In this document: piece after piece, positions 1-8,294 of the stretch
How the letters are laid out: the number at the start of each line of letters is the position of its first letter
Numbering within the stretch: position 1 is the stretch's first letter
Assembly: GCF_021044585.1 (NCBI RefSeq)
Contig: NZ_CP087998.1
Span: 1,178,001-1,242,000 of the forward strand
From: Sulfurimonas sp. HSL-3221
GTDB lineage: Bacteria > Campylobacterota > Campylobacteria > Campylobacterales > Sulfurimonadaceae
DNA length: 64,000 nt
Direction of reading: 5' to 3'
The notes under the pieces: model-generated
Database searches by the model: none
What the model was told of the DNA's origin: nothing
What the model saw: the letters and a program-made list of their open reading frames with translations, nothing else
Position numbers and translations under genes: made by a program

Positions 1-72
1 ACGGCTGTCTATTTGGCATAGGGCAATGCAATGAGTGTCTAAATTATAGCGCTGTTTTTGCAAAAAAAGGAG

Positions 73-78
73 TATAAT
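73..78 (+). promoter_or_regulatory. candidate -10 box for the 180 gene
   Basis: A perfect TATAAT lies about 100 bases before the first gene, preceded by a T-rich then A-rich stretch as is common in Campylobacterota sigma70 promoters, which often lack a clear -35. The leader between it and position 180 is GC-rich and could fold, but no known riboswitch was recognised there. Confidence 0.5.
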
Positions 79-179
79 TTCTGGTTTGCACTTATTTTTG
101 TTTTGGCCGCTGCGCGCGGTCATAGTCGGGTAGCAGCCCGTGTTCGGCGCCCCTTGGCGCTTTACTATTTGAGGTCGAA

Positions 180-428
180 ATGACGATTTCTGATATCGAA
201 ATGGAAATGAAGTTGAACGGTGTGGAGGAAGCGGATGCCGCTTCGATCCTTGCGGTTTGCAAAACGAAGGGGTACGCCCCCGAAACCCTTGACGAAGAGC
301 TGGAAAAACGGGGATACGAGCGCATCTTTACGTATGATTTTGAGAACGATGAAACCTGGGAGGACGACGAGGACGATTTCGCGCCGGTTGAACGCTTCCC
401 CCACAAACACCGTTTCGATGATGAGTGA
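180..428 (+). CDS. small acidic conserved-type hypothetical protein
   Basis: This 82-residue protein has no signal peptide or membrane segment. The N-terminal half (ISDIEMEMKLNGVEEADAASILAVCKTKGY...ETLDEELEKRGY) looks like a short helical domain, and residues 50-66 are almost all Asp/Glu (ENDETWEDDEDD). GAGG lies 6 bases before the ATG. It ends where the next reading frame begins, so the two are likely co-transcribed. I do not recognise a family with confidence; it resembles small uncharacterised Campylobacterota proteins. The function is unknown. Confidence 0.7.
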   Translation: MTISDIEMEMKLNGVEEADAASILAVCKTKGYAPETLDEELEKRGYERIFTYDFENDETWEDDEDDFAPVERFPHKHRFDDE

Positions 429-435
429 GCGCGTG

Positions 436-828
436 ATGGAACCGCGGCAGTTGCTCGAACACTATTATGCGATGTGGAATGATAAGGATTTCTCCCAGGC
501 TGATGTGCTGTTGGACCCCGATGTCCGTTTCAGGGGATCGCTGGGAATCGAAGCGAACGGCCTGGCGGGCTTCAAAGACTATGCTGAGATGGTGACACGG
601 GCGTTTCCGGCCCTTTACCACGCCGTCGAGATCACCGTCGTCGAAAATGAGAGGGCTGCTGCATACGTCTCCTATACGGGCAAGCATGAAGGTGCGCTTT
701 TCGGGCATCCGGCTTCGGGCAACAGGGTCAGCTTCTCCGGCGCCTCTTTTTTCCATTTCCGTAACGGCAGGATCGCATCGATCAACGTGCTCGGCGACCT
801 CAATACGCTGCTGTCACAGTTGTCATAG
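436..828 (+). CDS. SnoaL-like / NTF2-fold protein (putative ester-cyclase family)
   Basis: The 130-residue product begins MEPRQLLEHYYAMWNDKDF and has the typical SnoaL pattern: an N-terminal helix, then 'GLAGFKDYAEMVTRAFPALYHAVEITVVENERAAAYVSYTGKHEG', and the terminal strand 'GASFFHFRNGRIASINVLGDLNTLLSQL'. This small alpha+beta barrel binds or isomerises small molecules; the substrate cannot be told from sequence. In-frame ATGs at 418 and 421 overlap the previous gene, and no site has a strong ribosome-binding sequence, so the start is uncertain. The fold is likely, the activity unknown. Confidence 0.72.
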   Translation: MEPRQLLEHYYAMWNDKDFSQADVLLDPDVRFRGSLGIEANGLAGFKDYAEMVTRAFPALYHAVEITVVENERAAAYVSYTGKHEGALFGHPASGNRVSFSGASFFHFRNGRIASINVLGDLNTLLSQLS

Positions 829-842
829 TCACCTTTCTCTGT

Positions 843-848
843 TACAAT
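843..848 (+). promoter_or_regulatory. candidate -10 box before the retropepsin-like gene
   Basis: TACAAT sits 46 bases before the TTG start at 894, in the only gap between the SnoaL gene and the protease/ligase triad. No convincing -35 is visible. Confidence 0.35.
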
Positions 849-893
849 CTAAACCAAAAATGCCTTTTTGGCTACGAAAGTGAGCGGCGTATT

Positions 894-1451
894 TTGAAGA
901 AACGGACCTTCCTGGCGATCTTATGTTTAGTGGCGTTCAGTGCGCTGGCGGCTGTGGAGACGGCCGCGCAGCAGCCCCCTGTCGTCGAAACACCGGCCGA
1001 AGTGAGCTGGAGCGACGAAGAGGCGGACGCGGGCGAGATCGGCACGAAACAGGTGATCGGGAAGGTGGAGAAGGTGTTTGTCGAACCGGGTGGCTTTGTC
1101 CTCGACGGCAGGATCGACACCGGTGCCAATACGACCTCCATCGGCGCAGAAGAGCTCCAGATCATCAATGAAGACGGCCAGGACTGGGCCCTGTTCAACG
1201 TGAACGGAAAACCGATCCGTGCCAAGGTCGTCCGTTTTGTCAAAATCAAGCAGCACGGCGCCCCCTCGCAGCGCCGGGCGGTTGTAATGCTCAAACTCAC
1301 CCTCAGTGACGTGACCCAGGCGGTCGAGGTGACCCTGACCGACCGGAGCAACTTCAAATACAAGATCCTCATCGGGGTCAATTTCCTGCATGATCACTTC
1401 ATCGTCGATGTCAGCCGAAAATATATCAAAGAGCTGGTGGAAACACCGTGA
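894..1451 (+). CDS. secreted retropepsin-like aspartic protease (RimB/COG4067, 'ATP-dependent zinc protease' family)
   Basis: The protein has 185 residues with a cleavable signal peptide (about residues 1-25, MKKRTFLAILCLVAFSALAAV...). The core contains the aspartic-protease motif DTGANTTSI with catalytic Asp near residue 75, followed by a beta-rich domain ending KYKILIGVNFLHDHFIVDVSRKY, as in the COG4067 family. Despite the database name, the fold resembles a monomeric retropepsin. The TTG start is the only one that gives a complete signal peptide. The stop overlaps the GTG of the next gene by four bases. With the two following genes it forms a conserved triad of unknown biochemical output. 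It is a paralogue of the cytoplasmic copy at 7812-8252. Confidence 0.85.
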   Translation: MKKRTFLAILCLVAFSALAAVETAAQQPPVVETPAEVSWSDEEADAGEIGTKQVIGKVEKVFVEPGGFVLDGRIDTGANTTSIGAEELQIINEDGQDWALFNVNGKPIRAKVVRFVKIKQHGAPSQRRAVVMLKLTLSDVTQAVEVTLTDRSNFKYKILIGVNFLHDHFIVDVSRKYIKELVETP

Positions 1452-2986
1452 TATCGTCACGTTTTCAGGTATTGATGATCGCCATGCTGCTGGCGATGGC
1501 GGGGCTCTTCGTCTCCTGGTACAAGGTGGTGTACCTGGGTGTTCCTGTTACGCCCCATGACAAGCGATCCGTCTTTACGGTCACGGCGGAGGTGGACCTG
1601 GAAGGTACCGGCAGTGCCGCGTCGGTCTCGCTGCGCCTCCCGTCGCAGCAGCCGGGCATGAAGATCCTTGAGCGGGAGGGGGAGGCCGGCGAGTTCGGCA
1701 TGACGACCGCCTCCATGCAGGACGGAGAACTGCTGCACTGGACGAAACGGCAGTTTGACGACAAGAGCAAGCTTTTTTATAAGGTAAGGGTCACGCCCGA
1801 GCCGCTCTACGAGCCCCAGGAACGCAAGGATATGTGGGACACGACCCCCGCATACGACGACACGCAGTTCTGGGATGCATCGGAACAAGCCGCGGCGGCG
1901 GGGATCCTCAACTTCGCCCGGGAGCATTCGGCCGATGGGATCTCCCTGGCGGCACAGCTAATCGATATGTTCAACACCGAAATGCCGACCGATGCGGTCA
2001 AAGAGCTCCTGGCGAAGAAGAACGAGACGACAGCTTCTCTGGTCATGGCACTGCTGGCACGGGAAAAGGTTCCCTTCCGCAAGGTGCGCGGCATTATGCT
2101 CGAGGACGGGCAGAAAAAACGGCGGGCCGTGACCCTGCTGGAGGTCAAAGGGACGGACGAGACGGGCTATTTCAGCTTCAAGTCGGGGCAGATCACGCTG
2201 CCGGAGAACTTCTTCGTCTGGTCGCTCGGCAACCGGGCAATGATGACGACCAAGGGGATTGCCAAAGCGCGGCTGCGCTTCTCGGTCAGCGAGGCGAAAG
2301 TGGCGGCCTCGATGCTCAGCAAGCGCGAAATGCTGCGGCAGGGGAACGATTTTCTGAACTTCTCGCTCTACACCCTGCCGAGCTCACAGCAAAACGCCTT
2401 CAAGCAGTTGCTGCTGATCCCGATCGGCGCGCTGGTGGTCGTCATCTTCCGTATCCTGATCGGGATCCGCACCATGGGGACCTTCATGCCCGTCCTGTTT
2501 GCCCTCGCCTTCATCCAGACGACGCTGCTCAGCGGCCTGGCGATGTTCTTCGTCATCGTCGCGAGCGGCCTGATCGTACGCAGCTACCTCTCCCGGCTCC
2601 AGCTGCTGCTGGTGGCGAGGATATCCGCCGTCATCATCGTCGTGATCAGCATCATGTCGATCATGAGTATCATCAGTTTCAAACTCGGTATCGACGAAGT
2701 GCTCAAGATCACCTTCTTCCCGATGATCATCCTCTCCTGGACGATCGAGCGGATGTCGATCCTCTGGGAGGAGAGCGGGGCGCGGGAAGCGCTGACCCAG
2801 GTCGGCGGTTCACTGATCGTAGCGATCGCCGCCTCTTTTGCGATGGATAACGACTTTGTGCGCCACCTGACATTCACCTTCCCCGAACTGCAGCTGCTCG
2901 TCCTGGCCATGGTCATCCTGATCGGCCGCTACACCGGCTACCGTCTTTCCGAACTGGTGCGTTTCGCACCGATGGCCGGGCGATGA
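1448..2986 (+). CDS. inactive-transglutaminase / 7TM domain membrane protein
   Basis: The protein has 512 residues. An N-terminal membrane anchor (about residues 7-27) is followed by a periplasmic region with a transglutaminase-like fold (about 40-310). At least six closely spaced hydrophobic segments follow (about 325-510), starting at QLLLIPIGALVVVIFRILIGIRTMGTFMPVLFALAF. This matches the 'inactive transglutaminase fused to 7 TM helices' family that travels with a COG4067 protease and a RimK-like ligase. GTG start; four-base overlaps on both sides argue for translational coupling. It probably presents or senses a periplasmic peptide, but this is inference. Confidence 0.85.
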   Translation: MISSRFQVLMIAMLLAMAGLFVSWYKVVYLGVPVTPHDKRSVFTVTAEVDLEGTGSAASVSLRLPSQQPGMKILEREGEAGEFGMTTASMQDGELLHWTKRQFDDKSKLFYKVRVTPEPLYEPQERKDMWDTTPAYDDTQFWDASEQAAAAGILNFAREHSADGISLAAQLIDMFNTEMPTDAVKELLAKKNETTASLVMALLAREKVPFRKVRGIMLEDGQKKRRAVTLLEVKGTDETGYFSFKSGQITLPENFFVWSLGNRAMMTTKGIAKARLRFSVSEAKVAASMLSKREMLRQGNDFLNFSLYTLPSSQQNAFKQLLLIPIGALVVVIFRILIGIRTMGTFMPVLFALAFIQTTLLSGLAMFFVIVASGLIVRSYLSRLQLLLVARISAVIIVVISIMSIMSIISFKLGIDEVLKITFFPMIILSWTIERMSILWEESGAREALTQVGGSLIVAIAASFAMDNDFVRHLTFTFPELQLLVLAMVILIGRYTGYRLSELVRFAPMAGR

Positions 2987-3921
2987 AACTGGTGACCTTC
3001 GGTGCGCTGCGGCGCAAAGGCATCATCGGGATGAACTACCGCAATATCGAACTGATCGGCCGCTATAATCCCCGCAAACTCTACCCGATGGTCGATAACA
3101 AGCTGATGACAAAAGAGCTGGCCACCGCTTCGGGGGTACCGGTGACGGAACTGTATGCGACCATTGAACGCCAGTCCCAGCTGCGCGACCTTCATAACAT
3201 CCTCGCCCCCTATGAGAGCTTTGTCGTCAAACCCGATTACGGCAGCGGCGGGAAGGGGATCGTCGTCATCACCCACCGCGAAGGCGATACCTTTATCAAA
3301 GCCAGTGGCGATGCGCTCTCACTGTCGGACCTGCGCAAACACTTCTCCAATGTCCTCAGCGGCCTTTACTCGCTGGGCGGCCGGTACGATACGGCGATCA
3401 TCGAAAAAGTCGTCGCCTTCGACCCGATGTTTGCCAATTACAGTTTCGAAGGGGTGCCGGACATCCGCATCATCGTCTACCGGGGCTACCCGGTGATGGC
3501 GATGATGCGCTGTCCGACCAAGGAGAGCGACGGGAAAGCGAACCTGCACCAGGGGGCCGTCGGCGTCGGATTGAGCCTGAAAGACGGTTCGGCGCTTTCG
3601 GCGGTTATCCACGACCGCCCCGTCACGCATCACCCCGATACCCATCACGATTTCGCCCACCTTCAGGTCCCCCAGTGGGAAGCGGTGCTGTCGATGGCGT
3701 CATCGTGCTATGAGATGACGGGCCTGGGCTACCTGGGGGCCGACATCGTTTTTGACAAGAACGACGGTGCGCTGCTGTTGGAACTCAATGCCCGGCCGGG
3801 CCTGGCGATCCAGATCGCCAACGGCATGGGGCTTCGGGGGCGGCTGGAGACGGTGGACCGTCAAAAACAGACGCGGGATGCCCATGAGCGCGTGCTTTAC
3901 AGCATGAACTATCTCGAATAA
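2983..3921 (+). CDS. alpha-L-glutamate ligase-like (RimK-type ATP-grasp) protein
   Basis: The 312 residues show ATP-grasp features: a lysine-bearing strand with glycine-rich loop (ESFVVKPDYGSGGKGIVVI, about 80-98), the acidic/Arg strand PDIRIIVYRGYPVMAMMRCPTKES, and the metal-binding end LGADIVFDKNDGALLLELNARPGLAIQIAN. The family forms amide bonds between a carboxylate and an amino acid at the expense of ATP; the acceptor here is unknown. ATGA overlap with the 7TM gene. It is distinct from true RimK at 6904-7815, which is evidence for two parallel ligase systems in one neighbourhood. Confidence 0.85.
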   Translation: MKLVTFGALRRKGIIGMNYRNIELIGRYNPRKLYPMVDNKLMTKELATASGVPVTELYATIERQSQLRDLHNILAPYESFVVKPDYGSGGKGIVVITHREGDTFIKASGDALSLSDLRKHFSNVLSGLYSLGGRYDTAIIEKVVAFDPMFANYSFEGVPDIRIIVYRGYPVMAMMRCPTKESDGKANLHQGAVGVGLSLKDGSALSAVIHDRPVTHHPDTHHDFAHLQVPQWEAVLSMASSCYEMTGLGYLGADIVFDKNDGALLLELNARPGLAIQIANGMGLRGRLETVDRQKQTRDAHERVLYSMNYLE

Positions 3922-3936
3922 CGTCCGGGGGAGACA

Positions 3937-4752
3937 ATGCAAACGTACGGCCTGACACCGAAGCAGCAGGATGAAGCGCTTCGCATCCACGCGGAGAACC
4001 TGGCGCTCGCACCTTACCAGGCGGAACTGATCAAGCTTCAGCAGCATATCGAACGTAACCGGTTGAAGATGATGGTGCTTTTCGAGGGGCGTGACGCCGC
4101 GGGCAAAGGGACGACAATCGGCAGCGTCAGCCGTTTCATGAATCCGAAGCACTACCGCATCGTCGCCCTGGGTAAACCGACGGAGGAGGAGCGATCGCAG
4201 TGGTATTTCCAGCGCTACATCAAACACTTCCCCCATTTCGGGGAACTGGTCCTCTTTGACCGCAGCTGGTACAACCGGGCGATGGTCGAGCCGGTCTTCG
4301 GGTTCTGCACCCCGCGCGAACATGCGCTTTTCCTCAAGCACGTCGTGCCGTTCGAACAGGCGCTGACGGAGGAGGGGACGCTCCTCGTCAAACTCTATTT
4401 CAGCGTTAGTAAGCAGAAGCAGGCCCTGCGTTTCGAACAGCGCCGGAGTGATCCGCTGCGCCGCTGGAAACTCAGCGAGATCGACATGCAGGCGCAGAGC
4501 ATGTGGGAGCAGTTCACGCAGATGAAGTACCAGATGCTGACCGTGACCGATCACGCGGCGGCTCCCTGGCACGTCATCCGATCCAGCGACAAGCACAAGG
4601 CGCGGCTCGAGACGATGAAGCTCCTGCTGCGGCAGGTCGATTATGAAGGGCGTGACGACAGCCTTATTCTCACACCGGACCCGAAGGTCTGCTTCTCCGG
4701 ACGGCAGGAGTTGAACCTGATGGACCAGCACGGAAAAGGACTGACATCATGA
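3937..4752 (+). CDS. ppk2: polyphosphate kinase 2 family protein
   Basis: The 271-residue single-domain PPK2 transfers phosphate between polyphosphate and nucleotides. The Walker A-like loop FEGRDAAGKG lies near residues 49-58, the lid/Walker B-type motif LFDRSWYNRA near 106-115, and RRSDPLRRWKLSEID near 170-185, all typical. GGGGGAG precedes the ATG. The 3' end overlaps the next ORF by four bases (ATGA). Whether it favours ADP or GDP cannot be read from sequence. It lies in the same transcription direction directly after the ATP-grasp triad. Confidence 0.92.
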   Translation: MQTYGLTPKQQDEALRIHAENLALAPYQAELIKLQQHIERNRLKMMVLFEGRDAAGKGTTIGSVSRFMNPKHYRIVALGKPTEEERSQWYFQRYIKHFPHFGELVLFDRSWYNRAMVEPVFGFCTPREHALFLKHVVPFEQALTEEGTLLVKLYFSVSKQKQALRFEQRRSDPLRRWKLSEIDMQAQSMWEQFTQMKYQMLTVTDHAAAPWHVIRSSDKHKARLETMKLLLRQVDYEGRDDSLILTPDPKVCFSGRQELNLMDQHGKGLTS

Positions 4753-5798
4753 GCGGCACGGCGTTCAGCGAATTCCTCGACACCCTGAAGTACCTTGTCC
4801 GCCGCCCCTCCGTCGTCGGGGCGGAGCACCCCTTCTTTCTGACGCTTAAACGCGAACTCGATGAACTCGGGATTGAAACGACCCTTTATGAAGGGGTGCT
4901 TTTTGCGCAGGGCAAGCGGCCCGAAGCGGGAGCGCTGTCGGCGCACATCGACCGCCACGGTCTGATCTGTACGGGTCCGAACGAGTTCCAGTACGCGGCG
5001 TTCCTGACCCAGAACCGCGCGGACCTGATCGGCAATTCGGTGGCGGAACAGACGATGAATACGATCTCGGAGCGTTTTGCGGGGCAGGCGGTCCAGGCCT
5101 ATCAGCCCTGGTCGGGTACATACATCGGGCTGGGCAATATCGAGAAGGCCTACATCTGCCCGAGGCGTAACAACCTGATCTTTGAGGTCAGGGGGCTGGA
5201 GTACCTGCTGCCGGGGACGCCGGTCGCCTATGTCGATTCGCTCCGGATGAACGACGGCATGCTCTCTGCCCAGCTTGACAACGTTATCAGCGCGGCGCTG
5301 ATCCTGCACCTCTACCGCTGTGGGTACGAAGGTACAGCCTTTTTTACGGCACAGGAGGAGGCGGGCAAAAGCTGGCGTTTCGTGCTGGAGTGGTACCGCC
5401 GTTTCGACGGGGAGACCGACCGGCTCCTGGTCCTGGATACCAGTCCTTTCCCTGACCGCGAAACGGCCGATGCGCAGGACCTTGTGCTGCGCTACCGGGA
5501 TGCGAACGCTTCTTTCAACAAGGCGTTTACGGAGGAGATCGCCGCGCGTTGCGAACGTCTCGGCATCCGCTATGGTTTCAAAGACCGCTATATCGAGGCG
5601 CAAAACGCCAAGCTGATGGCGTCGGGAGGAACGGCGGCGTCGCTGGGGAGTACGGAGATGGGGCGGCTGGCCGCGGAGGGGACGCTCCAGGGGACGACCC
5701 TGCAGCTGCCGACGACCGGGTATCATACCGTCTCGGAGACGGTCCGGACAGAATCCGTCAAGAAGATGCTAGCGCTGCTTACCGACCTCTATTTGTGA
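4749..5798 (+). CDS. M42-like zinc aminopeptidase family protein
   Basis: This 349-residue protein has the order of motifs expected in M42/M20-type metallopeptidases: SAHIDRHG (first metal His/Asp, near 58-65), a QLDNVISAALIL helix (bridging Asp), FFTAQEEAGKSW (catalytic Glu pair), LLVLDTSPF (metal Asp) and LPTTGYHTVSETV (terminal His). It is cytoplasmic, with no signal. The start overlaps ppk2. It probably hydrolyses small peptides; placed after two ligase/protease modules it may recycle amino-acylated products, which is inference. Confidence 0.78.
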   Translation: MSGTAFSEFLDTLKYLVRRPSVVGAEHPFFLTLKRELDELGIETTLYEGVLFAQGKRPEAGALSAHIDRHGLICTGPNEFQYAAFLTQNRADLIGNSVAEQTMNTISERFAGQAVQAYQPWSGTYIGLGNIEKAYICPRRNNLIFEVRGLEYLLPGTPVAYVDSLRMNDGMLSAQLDNVISAALILHLYRCGYEGTAFFTAQEEAGKSWRFVLEWYRRFDGETDRLLVLDTSPFPDRETADAQDLVLRYRDANASFNKAFTEEIAARCERLGIRYGFKDRYIEAQNAKLMASGGTAASLGSTEMGRLAAEGTLQGTTLQLPTTGYHTVSETVRTESVKKMLALLTDLYL

Positions 5799-5846
5799 GC
5801 ATCTAAGAAAGAAAAAGCGTCAAGGGCACCTGCCGCAATGGCCTGG

Positions 5847-6890
5847 CTATATCAGCGGCGGGTCCTGCAACAGGGAAGGCATCGCTTCGCCGACGGCGCT
5901 TTCGTCCAGGGCTTCCAGGGCCTCCAGGTGGGAAATGGAGTGGGCCTTTTCCTTGGTGGCGATATGGAAGATTGCATCCCCTTCGTAGACCAGCGGCGTC
6001 TCCAGCCGTCCGATGATGATCCCGTCAAATTCGGCATACACCTCGATCACCTCCTGCTGCAGCGGCACGTCGATCTGCGCGAGCAGTTCACCCTCTTTGA
6101 CGAAACTTCCCGGACCTTTGAAACTGCGCATCAGCCCGCTTTGGGGCGATCGGAGCCATTTGCTGCTGTTGACGGTGACGGTCGGCAGCTTTTTGGGGGT
6201 ATAGGTGGTTTTCGGCAGCATACCCAGATGGCGCATGACGTGGACGATCCCCTTCAGCCCGGTGCGGATGGAGAGCTCGTCGTAGCGCAGCGCCTCACCC
6301 CCTTCGTAGAGCAGAATAGGCACACCCTTTTCCACGGCTGCTTCACGCAGCGAACCGTCGCGCAGCGCGGAGTGCATCAGGACAGGCGCACGGAACGCCT
6401 CGGCCATTGCCAGCGTCGTCTCATCTTCAAGGTTGGCCCGCACCTGCGGGAAGTTCGAGCGGTGGACGGCGCCGGTATGCAGGTCGATTCCCGCGTCGGA
6501 TTTGTCGACGATCTCGTCCATGAAGATCTTAGCGACCCTGGAGGCGAGACTCCCTTTCTGCATGCCGGGGAAGGAGCGGTTGAGATCGCGTCGGTCGGGG
6601 AGATAGCGCGAATGCTGGATCAGACCGTAGGGGTTGACGACGGGGACGGCCACGATGGTGCCGCGGAGTTTGGCGAGCTGGGGGAGCTGCAGCAGGCGGC
6701 GGATGATCTCGATACCGTTGAGTTCATCCCCGTGCACGGTTGCACTGACAAACAGGGTCGGACCCTTGCGCTTTCCCCGTACGACCTCGACCGGCATATC
6801 GATCCGTTTTTCGGAGTAGAGGGCGGGCAGGGGAATGGGAATGACTTTGCGCTCCCCCCTGGCGACGGTAATACCTGCTATCTCGAACAT
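5847..6890 (-). CDS. succinylglutamate desuccinylase/aspartoacylase family protein
   Basis: The protein has 347 residues, starting MFEIAGITVARGERKV, chosen because AGGGG precedes this ATG and upstream codons lie inside rimK. The zinc-hydrolase motif ATVHGDELNGIE and the substrate loop PVVNPYGLIQHSRYLPDRRDLNRSFPG are clear. The C-terminal third (LRSPQSGLMRSFKGPGSFVKEGELLAQI) looks like a lipoyl/biotinyl-type beta domain. The family cleaves N-acyl amino acids. It is the last gene of the Na/Pi-rimB-rimK operon, 13 bases after rimK. In this context a role in trimming or recycling glutamyl conjugates is plausible but unproven. Confidence 0.85.
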   Translation of the reverse strand: MFEIAGITVARGERKVIPIPLPALYSEKRIDMPVEVVRGKRKGPTLFVSATVHGDELNGIEIIRRLLQLPQLAKLRGTIVAVPVVNPYGLIQHSRYLPDRRDLNRSFPGMQKGSLASRVAKIFMDEIVDKSDAGIDLHTGAVHRSNFPQVRANLEDETTLAMAEAFRAPVLMHSALRDGSLREAAVEKGVPILLYEGGEALRYDELSIRTGLKGIVHVMRHLGMLPKTTYTPKKLPTVTVNSSKWLRSPQSGLMRSFKGPGSFVKEGELLAQIDVPLQQEVIEVYAEFDGIIIGRLETPLVYEGDAIFHIATKEKAHSISHLEALEALDESAVGEAMPSLLQDPPLI

Positions 6891-6903
6891 GGCGTCATCC
6901 CCT

Positions 6904-7815
6904 TTACATTGGTGAAAGCCTCGGCTTTTTGGCGCGGGGCTTGCTGCTGGCCTTTTCAAGGTGCTGGATAATGAGACCGGCGATGTCTTTGCCGGAGGCG
7001 CTTTCGATGCCCTTGAGCCCGGGGGAGGAGTTGACTTCCATGATGAGCGGGCCGCGTTTGGAACGGAGCATATCGACGCCGCAGACCTGCAGCCCCATCG
7101 CTTTGGCGGCGGCAACGGCGGCCGCGCGTTCGTCGGGGGTGATCTTGATCACTTTGGCGCTGCCGCCGCGGTGCAGGTTGGAGCGGAACTCCCCCTCGGG
7201 CCCCTGGCGTTTCATCGCGGCAACGACCCTGTCGCCGATGACAAGGCAGCGGATGTCCGCGCCGCCCGCCTCCTTGATGAACTCCTGGACCATGATGTTG
7301 GCGTTGAGTCCCATGAAGGCCTGGATGACGCTCTCGGCGGCCTTTTTCGTTTCGGCCAGGACGACGCCGATTCCCTGGGTCCCTTCGAGGAGTTTGATCA
7401 CGACCGGCGCACCTCCGACCATATTGAGCACATCTTCGATGTCGTCGGGATTGCGGGCGAAGCCGGTGACGGGCATGCCGACCCCTTTGCGCGCCAGCAG
7501 CTGCATGGAGCGCAGTTTGTCGCGGGCACGGCTGATGGCGATGGAGTCGTTCAGCGGGTGCAGTCCCATCACCTCGAACTGGCGCAGTACCGCCGTCCCG
7601 TAGAAGGTGATCGAGGCGCCGATGCGGGGGATGACGGCGTCAAACCCCAAGAGGTCTTCACCCTTGTAGTGCATCGATGGGCGGTCGGAGGTGATGTTCA
7701 TATAGCAGCGCAGGGTGTCGATGACCTCGACCTCGTGTCCGCGCTCCTGGGCCGCTTCGACAAGACGGCGGGTCGAGTAGAGGTTTCTGTTGCGTGATAG
7801 AATGGCAATTTTCAT
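6904..7815 (-). CDS. rimK: RimK, alpha-L-glutamate ligase (ribosomal protein S6 modification type)
   Basis: The 303-residue ATP-grasp enzyme adds glutamates to a C-terminal carboxylate (S6 in E. coli). Seen: N-terminal [22 protein letters not shown], the pre-grasp signature [35 protein letters not shown], the ATP-binding [16 protein letters not shown], the [15 protein letters not shown] strand, and the metal-binding [23 protein letters not shown]. Length equals classical RimK. The start overlaps the end of rimB by four bases. Confidence 0.93.
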   Translation of the reverse strand: MKIAILSRNRNLYSTRRLVEAAQERGHEVEVIDTLRCYMNITSDRPSMHYKGEDLLGFDAVIPRIGASITFYGTAVLRQFEVMGLHPLNDSIAISRARDKLRSMQLLARKGVGMPVTGFARNPDDIEDVLNMVGGAPVVIKLLEGTQGIGVVLAETKKAAESVIQAFMGLNANIMVQEFIKEAGGADIRCLVIGDRVVAAMKRQGPEGEFRSNLHRGGSAKVIKITPDERAAAVAAAKAMGLQVCGVDMLRSKRGPLIMEVNSSPGLKGIESASGKDIAGLIIQHLEKASSKPRAKKPRLSPM

Positions 7816-8252
7816 TCGGCGGGCTCCCCGGTAAGATAAGAGGCATCGGGATCGACTACGAAACGTTTTTCCATGGCGCGGCGGCCAAGCAGCATTCGGA
7901 ACACCATCGTGTCGCGGTTGGTGAGGGTGATCTCGGCGTCAAAGGTCTCATTTCCGATACGGATCGGCGTCAGGATGACGTAGCGCTCCTCCCGGTGACC
8001 GCCGGAATCGCTGACGGTGCGTACGTCAAAGAGTTCGGCAACGCATTCGACGACCGTCTCCGTATCGTTTTGATTCGGGTGCAGTCCGAACCGCACCATC
8101 CGTTTGCCGTCCGTCTCAAACGCCTCAACGTAAAAGGCATGGAGGGCGGAAGTTTTGGCCCCGGTGTCGATTTTACAGTTGACGGCGTCGACGCCCAGTG
8201 CCGGGAGTCCAACCTGTTCACGCCAGCCGATAACCTGTTTATCCTGCTTCAT
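7812..8252 (-). CDS. rimB: RimB-like retropepsin-type protease (COG4067)
   Basis: The protein has 146 residues from [10 protein letters not shown], with catalytic motif [12 protein letters not shown] (Asp near residue 29) and C-terminal [23 protein letters not shown]. It has no signal peptide, unlike the paralogue at 894, so it is cytoplasmic. In other bacteria RimB processes polyglutamate tails made by RimK, and the four-base overlap with rimK supports this. A longer start at 8288 is possible but would lie inside a perfect TATAAT box, so the internal ATG is preferred. Confidence 0.85.
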   Translation of the reverse strand: MKQDKQVIGWREQVGLPALGVDAVNCKIDTGAKTSALHAFYVEAFETDGKRMVRFGLHPNQNDTETVVECVAELFDVRTVSDSGGHREERYVILTPIRIGNETFDAEITLTNRDTMVFRMLLGRRAMEKRFVVDPDASYLTGEPAE

Positions 8253-8286
8253 TTGGTTTGCTCTTGTATCAAAGTTTAATCCTACC

Positions 8287-8292
8287 ATTATA
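8287..8292 (-). promoter_or_regulatory. candidate internal -10 box for rimB-rimK
   Basis: TATAAT on the minus strand, 35 bases before the preferred rimB start and just past the stop of the Na/Pi transporter gene. No good -35 is seen. It could give rimBK expression independent of the transporter. Confidence 0.4.
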
Positions 8293-8294
8293 GG

